The notes beneath the pieces were generated by a model. It did no database searches and was not told where the DNA came from. It saw only the letters and a list, made by a program, of their open reading frames with translations. From the NCBI GenBank assembly GCA_951804985.1, contig OX638135.1, forward strand, positions 72,941,695-73,005,694: a stretch of DNA of 64,000 nucleotides, read 5' to 3'. This DNA is from Dryomyza anilis. Lineage: Eukaryota > Arthropoda > Insecta > Diptera > Dryomyzidae. The stretch's first letter is position 1; the number at the start of each line of letters is the position of its first letter. Below are positions 1-10,262 of the stretch, in pieces. Made by a program: the position numbers and the translations under genes.

Positions 1-1255
1 TGGGCAGTGGTTGATTACTATCTGGGAGCGTTGAATTATTTGCAAATAATTCTGCCAAGAGATTAACTTTATCAACCGGGTCAGTGAAGGTCTGGCCATT
101 CATAATAAGAGTTGGAGTAGACGATGTCGTTTGATTCTTCGCCCTTCGCCCTACGAATGACCAGAAATTTTTACTACCTCTGTGGTAGAGTAAGACCTTT
201 TTGCGCGGTTTGGCCGTGAAGAAACATTTCGCGCTAGATCACGGCAGTACAGCGATTCCTAGCATGTATGCGAAGTCTTTCTGTGTCAGCATTCTTTTTA
301 GAACGCCAATTCTGAAAGGCTTCCTCTTTCGACCTGACTGCAATCCTGCTCATTAAACCAGGAGTGGTTCTTGGGTTTAATGCTAATTTTTTTAGAAGTT
401 ATGAAGGACCACATACCCAATAAAATAATATTTTGTACCATTAAAGCCGCGGCATTTATATCTCTGTCTGCGAAACACAATTTCCAATTAAAATTGCGAA
501 AAAATCATTTAACGCAACCCAATTTGCTTTTTCGTAAAGCCATACAGTCCTCTTCGGGGCTTTAATCGAAAAGGCGCGTAAACTAGAATACGAAAACTCA
601 GAGGAAACAGTACAGTGGTCGGAGTTACCAAGAGGTGCAAGGACTTTTACATCATATTTTTTATGATGTGAAGTCAGGAAAAGGTCCTGGGCTTTTTGGA
701 TTTGCCCACCGACGCGTGGGAGGTACGTCGGTTCCTTCACCAATTGAGTAAGTTGATTGCACTCTGCAAACAGCTCAACATAACAACCCTCCTGTGTTGG
801 AAGACCCGAGTGGCTCAACCAAGTGGCGTTGTGCACATTAAAATCGCCGGCAACAACAATTTCACTGCCTGGAAATTGCTCCAATATATTTGAGATCGGA
901 CTCATATATAGAGAAAGCACTAGTGCATGACGTCACTCCGAATAAATAGAGCGAGACCCCTATGGGCAGAATATAATGGCACTAAGTGATACCCAGGTAT
1001 TTGAACATCCAGTTGATCTGCATCCTTTCTTACTTGAGTCTCACCCAGTGCCATTATTTGTGGCCTATTAACGGACACATACGTATATATAGAGAAGAAA
1101 TTTGTTCTCAGCCCACGAATGTTGTAAAAATCTATGCGACATTTTTGCGACATGCAAGTGCAGCAAAGAGCATAGAAAATCCCTTTCCGTTGGCAATTGC
1201 AAAAAAAATGTTGAGTGCAGCAACTCAGCAGGCAGCGCACACTGGGCCGGATCAC
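1..1255 (-). pseudogene. LINE ORF2 remnant, APE-type endonuclease
   Basis: Broken ORF2 of a non-LTR retrotransposon, read right to left and running off the left edge. The piece at 920-1255 holds the start of an APE-type endonuclease: DFYNIRGLRTN near residue 42, then the catalytic-Glu block ALGETQV. The piece at 456-920, in another frame, holds the later blocks GDFNVHN and SDH, which carry the catalytic Asp/Asn and Asp-His. Further left the frame breaks again, but the linker between endonuclease and reverse transcriptase is still legible (HSWFNEQDC near 340, SKNFWSFV near 165, LLAELFANN near 50). No RT motif lies inside the window. The enzyme would nick target DNA for target-primed insertion; this copy cannot. 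The clade is not assignable without the RT. Confidence 0.8.
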
Positions 1256-1360
1256 AATAAAAGCTGGCCAGAAATAATGCTTAGGTCCGATTTAAAAAGT
1301 ACCTGTGACAATGACATTTTTAAACTGCCTAATTACATATTTCATATAAAAATTTGGAAA

Positions 1361-1690
1361 TTCAAAATGGCGGATCCTAAATGGCGTCCTTAAATTTAAA
1401 AAAAACATTTATATCTGCAAAAGAACATTATGCAAAGGGGTTGAGGCCAGAGATTACAAATTTGGAATCAACATTTTGAAATTCAAAATGGCAGATCCAA
1501 AATGGCGTTCTCAATTCTTAAAAAAACATTTATATCTGCAAAAGAGCACAGTAAAATAGGGTTTTTGGGGACAGTTATTACAAATGCGAAATTAAAATTT
1601 TAAAATACAAAATACCGGATCTAATATGGGGTCCTTAAATCATAGAAAATCTTTGTATATACGTAAAATATTGTGTTTGTGGATTTTTTG
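1361..1690. repeat. Degenerate ~122-bp tandem repeat, 3 units
   Basis: Three successive units begin with a TTCAAAATGGCGGATCC-like block at 1361, 1482 and 1606, so the period is 121-124 bp. Each continues with a GGCGTCCTTAAAT-like block and an ACATTTATATCTGCAAAA-like block. The third unit is the most diverged. No coding sense. Confidence 0.7.
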
Positions 1691-1699
1691 GGTACTGAG

Positions 1700-3009
1700 C
1701 AGATTGTCGGAACTAAATTATCAATTTGGTCTAGTAAATTTGATCTAATAAATTTTATCTAGTAAGTTTATTCGCGTACCTATTCGTCCCGCAATGAATT
1801 CTTGAACATGTTGTCACTGTTTACTTTTGGACTCCCCCATCACTTCACGCATTTCATTAAAATTTCAATTCTTTTAATGGAAGTAGCCATTTTTTTCAAG
1901 ACTCAAAATTACTTTTTTAAAATCACAATGATATGTCACAGTATTCTCAAAGAGAATGCATTAGGATCATAATAATGTAAAACCACTTCCTAGTATTTAT
2001 GCTTCAATTATACATTCAAGTACAACATTCAAGTAGCCAGTTCTGATTTTTTTTTATATTTGGTCAATATCTGTATATATTAAAATACAATCAAAATTTA
2101 AAATAGTTATATAAATTTGACTACTACTATTCCTTCTGCATATTTAATTTTTACCTATAAATAGTTTTTTTTTTTTAATTTTCCAGCCGAATATTACGAC
2201 ATATATGTCGCCATTTTGAATTTTAAAATAAAAAATATAATTTATATTTTGCATTTTAATATACTCATACTGACCTTACACATATGATGTATCTTAATAT
2301 TTTGTTTTAAATAAATTCAAAAATTCAATTTAAAAAAAATAAATTTTTTGAACTTGTCCGTGAAAATCTGATCGTATTCATGAAGCGGGGGGTACCGGGC
2401 TCTAATTTTTTTTTCAGACGAACTTAGAATCCTGATATCTACTTTTTTTGAGAAAATTACGTTTTATACATTTTTATACATTTTTAAAAGTCTATGTAAA
2501 GTTCATGTTGTATTATTTGAATGAGAAATCACTTTGCAGTATATTCTAGCCCAAATTAATCAGATTAGCATTTCAATATTATATCTGACTGAACAAGAAA
2601 ATCATGGAGTTTGGTAAGCTACCCTTTGAATCGAAGTCAGAATGTGCTTCCGGCTTTTATAGCCATATTTTCAACAATACTATATACTAGTATTTTTTTT
2701 AAATTTTAAAAACACTGTAAATTGACGTCAATTATTGGTGGTTATAGTCTGATGTATTATTTTTCAAATAAAACCAATACTTGTTACTACCAGGAAATTC
2801 TGAAAAATGATTTTTGGCGAGCTTTTCCTACAATTCGGCCCAGTGTTTTATTATTTTATTTATTTTGTTGGCGTTTATCGAAATGCAATTTAGTTTTTAT
2901 GTAAGTTTGATTGAATTTGTGTTTTGTTTTTGATTTTATTCTTATTTTATGTTGGGCGGGCACACTAAACACAATTCTACGCGACAATTAGACTTAATAG
3001 CGACGGACG
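1700..3009. other. AT-rich DNA without recognisable feature
   Basis: Very AT-rich sequence with long T and A runs and no sustained open frame of coding character. I see no terminal repeats or tRNA-like boxes. Probably old, decayed repeat or intergenic DNA. Confidence 0.5.
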
Positions 3010-3250
3010 GATAGTTATTCGACGAAATTAAAATGGGCGCATCAAGATCCAGCGGCTTCGCTGGATAGGTCATGTCGAACGAATGGATGAAAATACTCCA
3101 GCCAAGAAGGTGCTTGAATCGAAACTCGAAGGTGGACAGCGTAGAAGAGGGTGTCCAAATCTGCGCGCAAAGCAGAACGGACTGGCGCGGATTCATCTCA
3201 GCGGCCAAAACCGACACACGGTTGTAAGAGCCATTTAAGTAAGTAAGTAA
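3010..3250 (+). mobile_element. RTE-like LINE, 3' end fragment
   Basis: The plus strand reads the last part of an RTE-like ORF2: RIKIQRLRWIGHVERMDE, then PAKKVLESKLEGGQRRRG, then the very short 3' UTR and a TAAGTAAGTAAGTAA tail (3236-3250). It matches the C-terminus of the better copy at 26604-28414 (minus). Compared with that copy it lacks about 62 bp between the NLR codons and the GCAAAGCAG block. The break lies in a short repeat of GCG/CGC, and the deletion shifts the frame. The 5' truncation is near 3010-3030, where similarity fades. Confidence 0.8.
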
Positions 3251-3278
3251 GAATGTGAATTTCGGATTCGCAAAGGTA

Positions 3279-3587
3279 GCCGCGGTAGCTCAGTGGTTAG
3301 TGCGTTGGACTGCGAGCCGAAAGGTCCCCGGTTCAAGCCTGGACTGGGACTAACAACATCTTCTCATAGAAACATTTTTCTATACCGCGCTACCTCTCGT
3401 CAGTAAATGGCAAACCTACGAAAGTAAAACATTGCCTATGAAAAGCTCTCACCCGCCGTTCGGATTCGGCAATAAACTGTAGGTCCCACCACTTTGAGTA
3501 CAAATATATCACGCACAGCTCAAAATGGTAAGAGAGCTCGGCCGAAGTTCTATACAGGACTGTAGCGCCAAACTATTATTATTATTA
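3279..3587 (+). mobile_element. tRNA-derived SINE, full-length copy
   Basis: About 310 bp with a tRNA-like head: A box TAGCTCAGTGGTTAG (3286-3300) and B box GGTTCAAGCC (3330-3339), the internal RNA polymerase III promoter. A body unrelated to tRNA follows, ending in an (ATT)n tail. A short AAAGG repeat flanks it (3272-3276 and after the tail) and may be the TSD. Two other copies occur, at 13312-16263 (split) and 13928-14167 (minus). The tail suggests mobilisation by a LINE with an ATT/TAA-type 3' end, such as the one at 57245-58961, but that is inference. Confidence 0.85.
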
Positions 3588-3734
3588 AAGGGTCTTCGTT
3601 TTTCAAAACAACGATTGTGACTTCTCTGAATTTTTTAAAACGTACGCCTGTAACTTCAATGAATAGAAATCTACTGGTGAATAGTTATCTATTGTTTAAC
3701 CAAAATTTCGTAATTTTAATTCATTTTTTTGTGG

Positions 3735-4560
3735 GATAAAAATAGGGCCACAGCACTCAGACAGAGTTATATCCATTGTGCTGTGACCCAGTTCCCTGGT
3801 TTTTAATGATATTTCTTAGATTCATTAATGAATCTAAGAAGGCTATTGTGTGATATAGAGTGAAGCTGATCCTCGCTCATCACGTCTGTGCCAAAGATAT
3901 GCCTTCTAATTGTAGAAAATGCTGGACAGTCACAGAGATAGTGCTCTGTGGTGCCAGTTTCTTCGTAGCAGGCAGAACTTAAGGCGCTTTCGGCAAAGCC
4001 GATTGCGTTCACGTGTTTTACACATGCGTTGTATCCCGTTAGAAGTTCCGTCAGTTTTCTGCTCTCCTTTCTACTTAAGGAAAGTAGAAACGAGGCCGAT
4101 CTTTTGGTTATCGTCGGTGTCATGAGCATGCAGAATCTGCATTTGGTCTCGTTCAGCTCTGCTTTTGTATGCGGAGGTTACCGTAGATGCAGGTAGTCCA
4201 AGCACATGTTCTGGTCCAAATGGATTATTCTCAGATCCAGCACGTGCTAGTTCGTCAGATGGTTCATTGCCCAAAACTCCTTTATGGCCCGGCACCCAAA
4301 TCAGTTTCAGTGTATTGAATTTACCAACACAATTGAGACGTGATCAGCATTGACGTACAATTTTAGATGTGATGACCGGGTGATTCAAAGCCATAAGAGC
4401 AACTTGACTATCGCTGCAAACAGATATAGTTCTGTTCTGCCATTTATTATCCGCAATGTAGTCCATAGCCATAAGTATAGCATAAACTTCGGCTTGAAAT
4501 ACCGAGGCATTGTCGTCTAAGGCGAACTGAAGTCTGCGTTCATCCGGTTTCACCTATTCC
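3735..4560 (-). pseudogene. LINE ORF2 C-terminus: RNase H and zinc knuckle
   Basis: Minus-strand end of an RNase H-bearing LINE of the I superfamily, spread over three frames. At 4344-4553 are FQAEVYAILMAMDYI (catalytic Glu) and CSDSQVALMAL (catalytic Asp). At 4071-4295 is the last RNase H block, PGHKGVLGNEPSDELAR. At 3803-4129 is the terminal Cys/His knuckle (CYEETGTTEHYLCDC). The 3' UTR (about 3735-3796) has a GGGTCACAGCAC / GTGCTGTGGCCC inverted pair and leads to an A-rich end. The frame breaks show it is dead. It joins an internally deleted upstream part at 4540-5028. Confidence 0.82.
3813..3840. repeat. Perfect 28-bp palindrome
   Basis: A perfect inverted repeat without a spacer: the arm TTCTTAGATTCATT is followed directly by its complement. 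It lies over the last codons of the RNase H LINE ORF (residues FINESKK). Confidence 0.9.
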
Positions 4561-5028
4561 ATGCCTTCTAGCTACGTCACACATTCCATCAAATGTCGCA
4601 TTATCAAATGCAACCTCGATGTTAACAAATATGCCCATGACGTACATCTTCCTTTGAGAAGCATGCTCGACCCGGCCAACCAGATGTTCCAATGTTGTAT
4701 CACAGGATTTTCCACGTTGATAGGCATGTTGTCTTGACGATAGTGGGTACCTTACAACGATGTTAGTCCTCACGGCTTGCTCAGCGTATAGTATGGTTTC
4801 ACCACGTAGTTCAACAACACCACAGATCCGTTTGTTATACACCCATGGTTCTTGAATGGATGTTATGTGAGGTAATGTATGCAACATGGAGAGCCGCTTA
4901 CCTAGTAAAGCGGTAGCAGCTTTATAATGTTGCAGATTGATTTGAGTAATTATCATGCCAGGATAATTAACTCGTCTTCCATCATGTGCTAATTCATTTG
5001 GAATTGATTCAGAATTTGATCCGTCCAA
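4540..5028 (-). pseudogene. Internally deleted LINE ORF2: EN start joined to RT
   Basis: A 162-codon open frame joins distant parts of one LINE ORF2. Residues about 25-75 are the start of an APE endonuclease (IITQINLQHYKAATALL, then SIQEPWVYNKRI with the catalytic Glu). From about residue 95 the frame is reverse transcriptase (AYQRGKSCDTTLEHLV, then FVNIEVAFDNATFDGM, which is motif A). The rest of the endonuclease and the first RT blocks are missing. At the C-terminal side the frame runs into the RNase H part at 4553, so the RT core with its YADD-type box and the thumb are also missing. This looks like two internal deletions rather than point decay. Confidence 0.72.
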
Positions 5029-5099
5029 AAAATAAGTTTAGATGATTATCGTACTTAGATAGCATGACATCTAACGACTTCTGGTCTAAGCGAACACCT

Positions 5100-5690
5100 G
5101 GGTTGAGCCCTCCTTGTCCTCCGGACCTCGTTCTTATTTATGGCTGTAGATTTTCTTCCGTTCGTTTTGATGCCCTTGTTCTGAGCACGTAGGCATGCAA
5201 GCACTTCCGCTGTTTTCCTGATGGTACCAGGTATCCAGCATATTGCTCACATGCGTTTGGGTTCGTCTCTACTGAAAACATCGAAGCGCGATTTGCCCAA
5301 AGCGGGGATTTTAGCAAGGGCTGTGGAAATTCAATCGAAATTGGCTTGAGATAAGCATAGTACCTTCATGATGCCATCATTCGTGTCATAGCAACACTGT
5401 CGAGCTGCCATACAGCGGAGCTGCCTACGACTGTAGGCATAGCCGAAACGAAACTTTCCTCTATTGTCATGGAAACCACTACGTTGTCATTATCCTTCTC
5501 TAGATTCCTAGCTGTCTCATAAATTTAGGAGATGGAGCGGCACGACCCCCAGCTACAGGAGCAAAAAGGTTCATCGTAACAGGGTTGGTTGCGTGGATTG
5601 AGGTCTCCAGTATCCTTGCCTCTGCCGCCGAAGTGGGTGGATTTTTTTTCGTGAGTGAGTGTGCGTGAGTCGAATATTTCATAAAATAAA
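5100..5690 (-). pseudogene. LINE ORF1-like remnant, copy 1
   Basis: Minus-strand coding scraps directly upstream of the deleted ORF2, where ORF1 of the same LINE is expected. Legible stretches are NPPTSAAEARILETSIHA and FAPVAGGRAAPSPKFMR (5500-5640), then MTIEESFVSAMPTVVG (about 5430-5475). A frame change leads to SIEFPQPLLKSPLWANRAS (about 5280-5340). No zinc knuckle remains. The same stretch recurs at 7317-8030. The assignment as ORF1 rests on position and coding character, not on a recognised domain. Confidence 0.55.
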
Positions 5691-6433
5691 AAATCTCAGT
5701 TATATTTTTTTTGGGATTTTATATATTTTTGCTGGATATGTAGTGATTTTATTAATATAAAGAACATTTTTATTATTTATATCTTCCCCGTAGAACGCTT
5801 TCCCGTAGAATTCCCGGTAGAATTCTCTCCCGTAAAATTCTTCCCCGTAGAATTTGTTCAAAATTTCAATAAATTAGCTTTCCTAATTGCCGATATAATG
5901 TGTTTTTAATTTTTCGGATATATGGGAGGTGCCACGCCCAGTCCACCAATCCCACCGATATATAGCATATACTCTGCCAGACCCAACTTACATATTTTGT
6001 CAAAATTTTATTCAATTCGGTTCAGCCGCTTAGATGTCTATTCGGAACATACATACTTACATTCACAAATATATAGTAGATTATTTTCCAGAGACAATTC
6101 TCAAAGATTTTACACGAATTCTTTAACGGAGAATTATTCTTTGAGGCAATTTTTACTTTTTTATATGAACAGCACATCGAAGGTCTCTCACAATTCCATC
6201 TCCGTTAAAAATTGAGATATATTAAAATCCCTAACATCATTATTGCCAACAAACAATAGCAAAAAAAAACACGTGATTCAGCGTGATTGTGATTGAATCT
6301 TAATTTTATTCACGTGATTGTGAGTAAGTGTGAGTAGAGCAAAAAAGGCCGTGAGTGAGTGTGCGTGATTAGAAATATTCTTTCGTGAGCGTGAGTGAGT
6401 GTGAGTCAAAACTCACTCACGTGCCCATCTCTA
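5650..6433. mobile_element. hAT-like element, copy 1, left end deleted
   Basis: Right part of the element seen whole at 8164-9153. It ends in CACGTGCCCATCTCTA, and GTACATAT follows (6434-6441). That octamer is identical to the left flank of the other copy (8156-8163), as expected for an 8-bp TSD copied by the tandem duplication. The left end and about 365 bp are missing. An apparent 97-codon ORF (5922-6215) lies in repeat sequence and is not credible as a gene. Confidence 0.8.
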
Positions 6434-6602
6434 GTACATATGTTCAACTAAATGCCAAAGAAAAAAATCACAGCAGAAACTTTCCTTTCTCTAATGGACA
6501 CAAAAACCATTCATATGAAACAGCGATCTGAATCCTACAAGAAAATCATCCAGCGTTTTTTTCCGAAGAGTTGAAGCATACAGCCAAAAAATACCAAATA
6601 AT

Positions 6603-6702
6603 AAATATCATCTAATCCTATTGACAAATTTTAATAGTAAAAAACTATTTTACTATTCAAAATAGTCAATAGAATAGGATAAATACTAAAAAATACCTTG
6701 AC
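6603..6702. repeat. Hairpin-forming AT-rich inverted repeat
   Basis: TCCTATTGAC ... AATAGTAAAA is answered by TTTTACTATT ... GTCAATAGAATAGGA within 100 bp. The whole stretch can fold back on itself. The second duplication unit holds it at about 9310-9390, and a related sequence is at 10610-10680. Confidence 0.6.
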
Positions 6703-6841
6703 ATTTTTTATTAAGTTTTCATGAAAATATTGAAAATATTTCAGTGAGATTTTATCGAATTTTTGTCAGTAGTTGCAAAAAATGTTCTCAAATTGCCATT
6801 AGAGAAGAAGAATTATAGATTTATCAATTAAATGTCTGCAT

Positions 6842-7066
6842 TTGAAAAAATGTTTGCAAAAAGTCGAGATTTGTGAGAATGACGCAACTATTAGTGCTTT
6901 CGAAATATATAATATTTTATCAGTAGATAATATCGAACACATCGTGATGGTAACAAACTGTGGGGAAGGTTCCTTCTCTAAATTAAAAATAATAACAAAT
7001 GAACTGAGAACTAACTACAACGCTTCAAGAAAGTTTAAACAGTTTGTCGTTGATGTCTATCGTTGA
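6842..7066 (+). pseudogene. hAT transposase C-terminal dimerisation remnant
   Basis: A 74-codon frame with VTNCGEGSFSKLKIITNELR near residues 37-56. This resembles the hAT C-terminal dimerisation signature (typically a Gly-Glu-Arg-Ser-Phe-Ser-Lys-Leu-Lys-like block followed by LR). Upstream codons (FEIYNILSVDNIEH) fit the usual lead-in. Only this end of a transposase of usually 600 or more residues survives. The equivalent in duplication unit 2 (about 9540-9745) has lost about 15 bp plus the frame. It lies outside the hAT termini at 6433, so it probably belongs to another hAT copy. Confidence 0.6.
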
Positions 7067-7116
7067 TGTCTATGCTTAAAAAATAGACTTTGAAGGAGAC
7101 ATAAGTTTGCATACCA

Positions 7117-7316
7117 AACAGTTGGGAAGATTAGATCACATGAGAAATTTTAAAATAGGTGTTATTATGATAGTTAGGATTATCAAAATTATAGTCGTTC
7201 TAAGCCGACTATAAATACCCTTCACATATATGTGGTTACCATTAAAAGTGGTATATAGGTCACCAGGATATACGAATCCCGAAAATCACTACAAACTTTT
7301 AATCGCTGAAGTATTT
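7117..7316 (+). mobile_element. DINE-1/mini-me-like repeat, 5' part
   Basis: The first 200 bp of the repeat family described at 9792-10262, cut off at the tandem-duplication joint. It has the head GTTGGGAAGATTAGATCAC, the short hairpin around GTCGTTCTAAGCCGACTA and the CACATATATGTG block. Confidence 0.75.
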
Positions 7317-8030
7317 GAATTTGATCCGTCCAAAAAATAAGTTTAGATGATTATCGTAATTAAAACACATGACATCTAACGACTTCTGGTCTAAGTGAAC
7401 ACCTGGGTTGAGCCCTCCTTGTCCTCCGGACCTCGTTCTTATTTATGGCTGTATATTTTCTTCCGTTCGTTTTAATGCCCTTGTTCTGAGCACGTAGGCA
7501 TGCAAGCACTTCCGCTGTTTTCCTGATGGAACCAGGTATCCAGCATATTGCTCACATGCGTTTGGGTTCGTCTCTACTGAAAACATCGAAGCGCGATTTG
7601 CCCAAAGCGGGGATTTTAGCAAGGGCTGTGGAAATTCAATCGAAATTGGCTTGAGATAAGCATAGTACCTTCATGATGCCATCATTCGTGTCATAGCAAC
7701 ACTGTCGAGCTGCCATACAGCGGAGCTGCCTACGACTGTAGGCATAGCAGAAACGAAACTTTCCTCTATTGTCATGGAAACCACTACGTTGTCATTATCC
7801 TTCTCTAGATTCCTAGCTGTCTCATAAATTTAGGAGATGGAGCGGCACGACCCCCAGCTACAGGAGCAAAAAGGTTCATCGTAACAGGGTTGGTTGCGTG
7901 GATTGAGGTCTCCAGTATCCTTGCCTCTGCCGCCGAAGTGGGTGGATTGCCACTTTTGCGGGTACCACCTGGAGTAGTTAAATTTTTATGTTGACCCAGC
8001 GCGGTGGTGTGGGGTTAGGTGAAATACTTT
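7317..8030 (-). pseudogene. LINE ORF1-like remnant, copy 2
   Basis: Second copy of the 5100-5690 stretch, extending further upstream in the reading direction: TTPGGTRKSGNPPTSAAEA is legible across 7925-7980, before the stretch lost in copy 1. Same frame breaks. No endonuclease or RT accompanies it because the duplication breakpoint (7317) cuts them off. Confidence 0.55.
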
Positions 8031-8163
8031 TCGAATAACGTTGATAGTACGATAGCGTTCCCTTGAACGGTTCTTTAAATTTATACCTATTACTGACTAT
8101 AAATATTTATCTCACAGAATAAAAAATTGAAGCTCACGTAGGATATTTTTTGAGGGTACATAT

Positions 8164-9153
8164 TAGAGATGGGCATGTGAGCGTGATTCATCGTGATTCA
8201 CGTGAATCACGCGTGATCACGCGTGATTGTGATTGAATCCTAATTTTGCTCACGTGATTGTGAGTGAGTGTGAGTAGACCAAAAAATACCGTGAGTGAGT
8301 GTGCGTGAGTACAATTTTTTCGTGAGTGAGTGTGCGTGAGTCGAATATTTCATAAAATAAAAAATCTCAGTTATATTTTTTTTGGGATTTTATATATTTT
8401 TGCTGGATATGTAGTGATTTTATTAATATAAAGAACATTTTTATTATTTATATCTTCCCCGTAGAACGCTTTACCGTAGAATTCCCGGTAGAATTCTCTC
8501 CCGTAAAATTCTTCCCCGTAGAATTTGTTCAAAATTTCATTAAATTTGCTTTCCTAATTGCTGATATAATGTGTTTTTAATTTTTCGGATATATGGGAGG
8601 TGCCACGCCCAGTCCACCAATCCCACCGATATATAGCATATACTCTGCCAGACCCAACTTACATATTTTGTCAAAATTTTATTCAATTCGGTTCAGCCGC
8701 TTAGATGTCTATTCGGAACATACATACTTACATTCACAAATATATAGTAGATTATTTTCCAGAGACAATTCTCAAAGATTTTACACGAATTCTTTAACGG
8801 AGAATTATTCTTTGAGGCAATTTTTACTTTTTTATATGAACAGCACATCGAAGGTCTCTCACAATTCCATCTCCGTGAAAAATTGAGATATATTAAAATC
8901 CCTAACATCATAACATCATTATTGCGTTTTAAAGATGTAGGTTGTATTGGAGGTGCCACGATCGGTCGACCAATCTCACCAACAAACAATAGCAAAAAAA
9001 ACACGTGATTCAGCGTGATTGTGATTGAATCTTAATTTTATTCACGTGATTGTGAGTAGAGCAAAAAAGGCCGTGAGTGAGTGTGCGTGATTAGAAATAT
9101 TCTTTCGTGAGCGTGAGTGAGTGTGAGTCAAAACTCACTCACGTGCCCATCTC
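8164..9153. mobile_element. hAT-like non-autonomous element, 990 bp
   Basis: Terminal inverted repeats TAGAGATGGGCATGTGAG (left) and TAGAGATGGGCACGTGAG (right, reversed). The flanks are GTACATAT (8156-8163) and GTATATAT (9154-9161), an 8-bp TSD with one change, fitting the hAT pattern nTnnnnAn. Subterminal regions are packed with GTGAGTGAGTGTGCGTGA and GATTCACGTGAATCAC motifs, which could bind transposase. Inside are TTCCCCGTAGAATTC repeats (8455-8525) and a GGAGGTGCCACGCCCAG block shared with 5925 and 22740. No transposase; the 97-codon ORF at 8593 is chance. Confidence 0.85.
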
Positions 9154-9791
9154 TAGTATATATGTTCAACTAAATGCCAAAGAAAAAAAAGGACACAAAA
9201 ACCATTCATATGAAACAGCAATCTGAATCCTACAAGAAAATCATCCAGCGTTTTTTTCCGAAGAGTTGAAGCATACAGCCAAAAAATACCAAATAATAAA
9301 TATCATATAATCCTATTGACAAATTTTAATAGTAAAAAACAATTTTACTATTCAAAATAATCAATAGAATAGGATAAATACTAAAAAATACCTTGACATT
9401 TTTTATTAAGTTTTCATGAAAATATTGAAAATATTTCAGTGAGATTTTATCGAATTTTTGTCAGTAGTTGCAAAAAATGTTCTCAAATTGCCATTAGAGA
9501 AGAAGAATTATAGATTTATCAATTAAATGTCTGCATTTGAAAAAATGTTTGAAAAAAGTCGAGATTTGTGAGAATGACGCAACTATTAGTGCTTTCCAAA
9601 ATTATAATAATTTATCAGTAGATAATATCGAACACATCGTGATGGTAACAAACTGTGGGGAAGGAATAATAACAAATTAACTGAGAACTAACTACAACGC
9701 TTCTAGAAAGTTTAAACAGTTTGTCGTTGATGTCTATCGAAATTAATATGCTTAAAAAATAGACTTTGAAGGAGACATAAGTTTGCATACC

Positions 9792-10262
9792 AAACAGTTG
9801 GGAAGATTAGATCACATGAGAAATTTTAAAGTAGGTGTTATTATGATAGTTAGGATTATCAAACTTATAGTCGGTCTAAGCCGACTATAAATACCCTACA
9901 CATATGTGTTGTTACCATTAAAGGTGGTATATAGGTCACCAGGATATACGAATCCCGAAAATCACTACAAACTTTTAATCGCTGAAGTATTTCCGTTCAT
10001 TTGATACCCATATTTGCAAATGAGTAGATGTACCGAATCGATTTTTTTTGTTGAACCACAAGTAGTTTCGCCGGAAACCATTATTTTTATGTATTTGAGC
10101 ATGAGTCAATATATATTTTACCAAAAAAAGTTTACCTAAACACGTATACAGTAAAATTGATCTGTAGATATACATTTTATATGAGGTATTTTAACATAAG
10201 TGGTCGGTTCTCAGGTCACAATAGACCGATCATGCCAATGGTGGTTTATATCTGAGTGTTTA
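9792..10262 (+). mobile_element. DINE-1/mini-me-like repeat, 3' truncated
   Basis: Longest early copy of the window's most frequent repeat. Order of landmarks: head GTTGGGAAGATTAGATCAC; hairpin TAGTCGGTCTAAGCCGACTA; ACACATATGTG; a ~250-bp body with GAACCACAAG and GTTTACCTAA; then TAAGTGGTCGG and GGTCACAATAGACCGATC. Here it stops before the GTCY array and terminal hairpin found in other copies (25935-26515, 54783-55520, 58978-59356). A GTCY array with a 3' hairpin is the known anatomy of dipteran mini-me/DINE-1 elements, which are Helitron-like and non-coding. The family name is inference. Confidence 0.72.

Larger units (their letters stand above)
5012..7316. repeat. Tandem duplication, unit 1 (2.3 kb)
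   Basis: Starts at GAATTTGATCCGTCC inside the LINE and ends at CGCTGAAGTATTT inside a DINE-like repeat. The next base (7317) restarts the same order. It lacks about 365 bp present in unit 2 (roughly 7946-8325); the joint at GGATT/TTTTTTCGTGAG explains the shorter length. It also lacks about 60 bp near 6243. The content is LINE ORF1 remnant, hAT right part, hAT transposase scrap and DINE start. Confidence 0.88.
7317..9992. repeat. Tandem duplication, unit 2 (2.7 kb)
   Basis: Same order as 5012-7316 but complete in the middle, including the left half of the hAT element. The join at 7316/7317 places CGCTGAAGTATTT next to GAATTTGATCCG. The undisturbed continuations are 9980-10010 for the former and 5000-5025 for the latter, which defines the breakpoint to within a few bases. 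Confidence 0.88.

Noticed and set aside
3286..3345. tRNA gene
   Set aside because: A and B boxes are present, but there is no proper acceptor stem and the sequence continues into a 230-bp body with an ATT tail; the same unit recurs with TSDs, so it is a SINE head.
5922..6215. 97-codon ORF, repeated identically at 8593-8886
   Set aside because: Identity comes from the tandem duplication of a hAT element; the frame has no domain and lies in non-coding repeat sequence.
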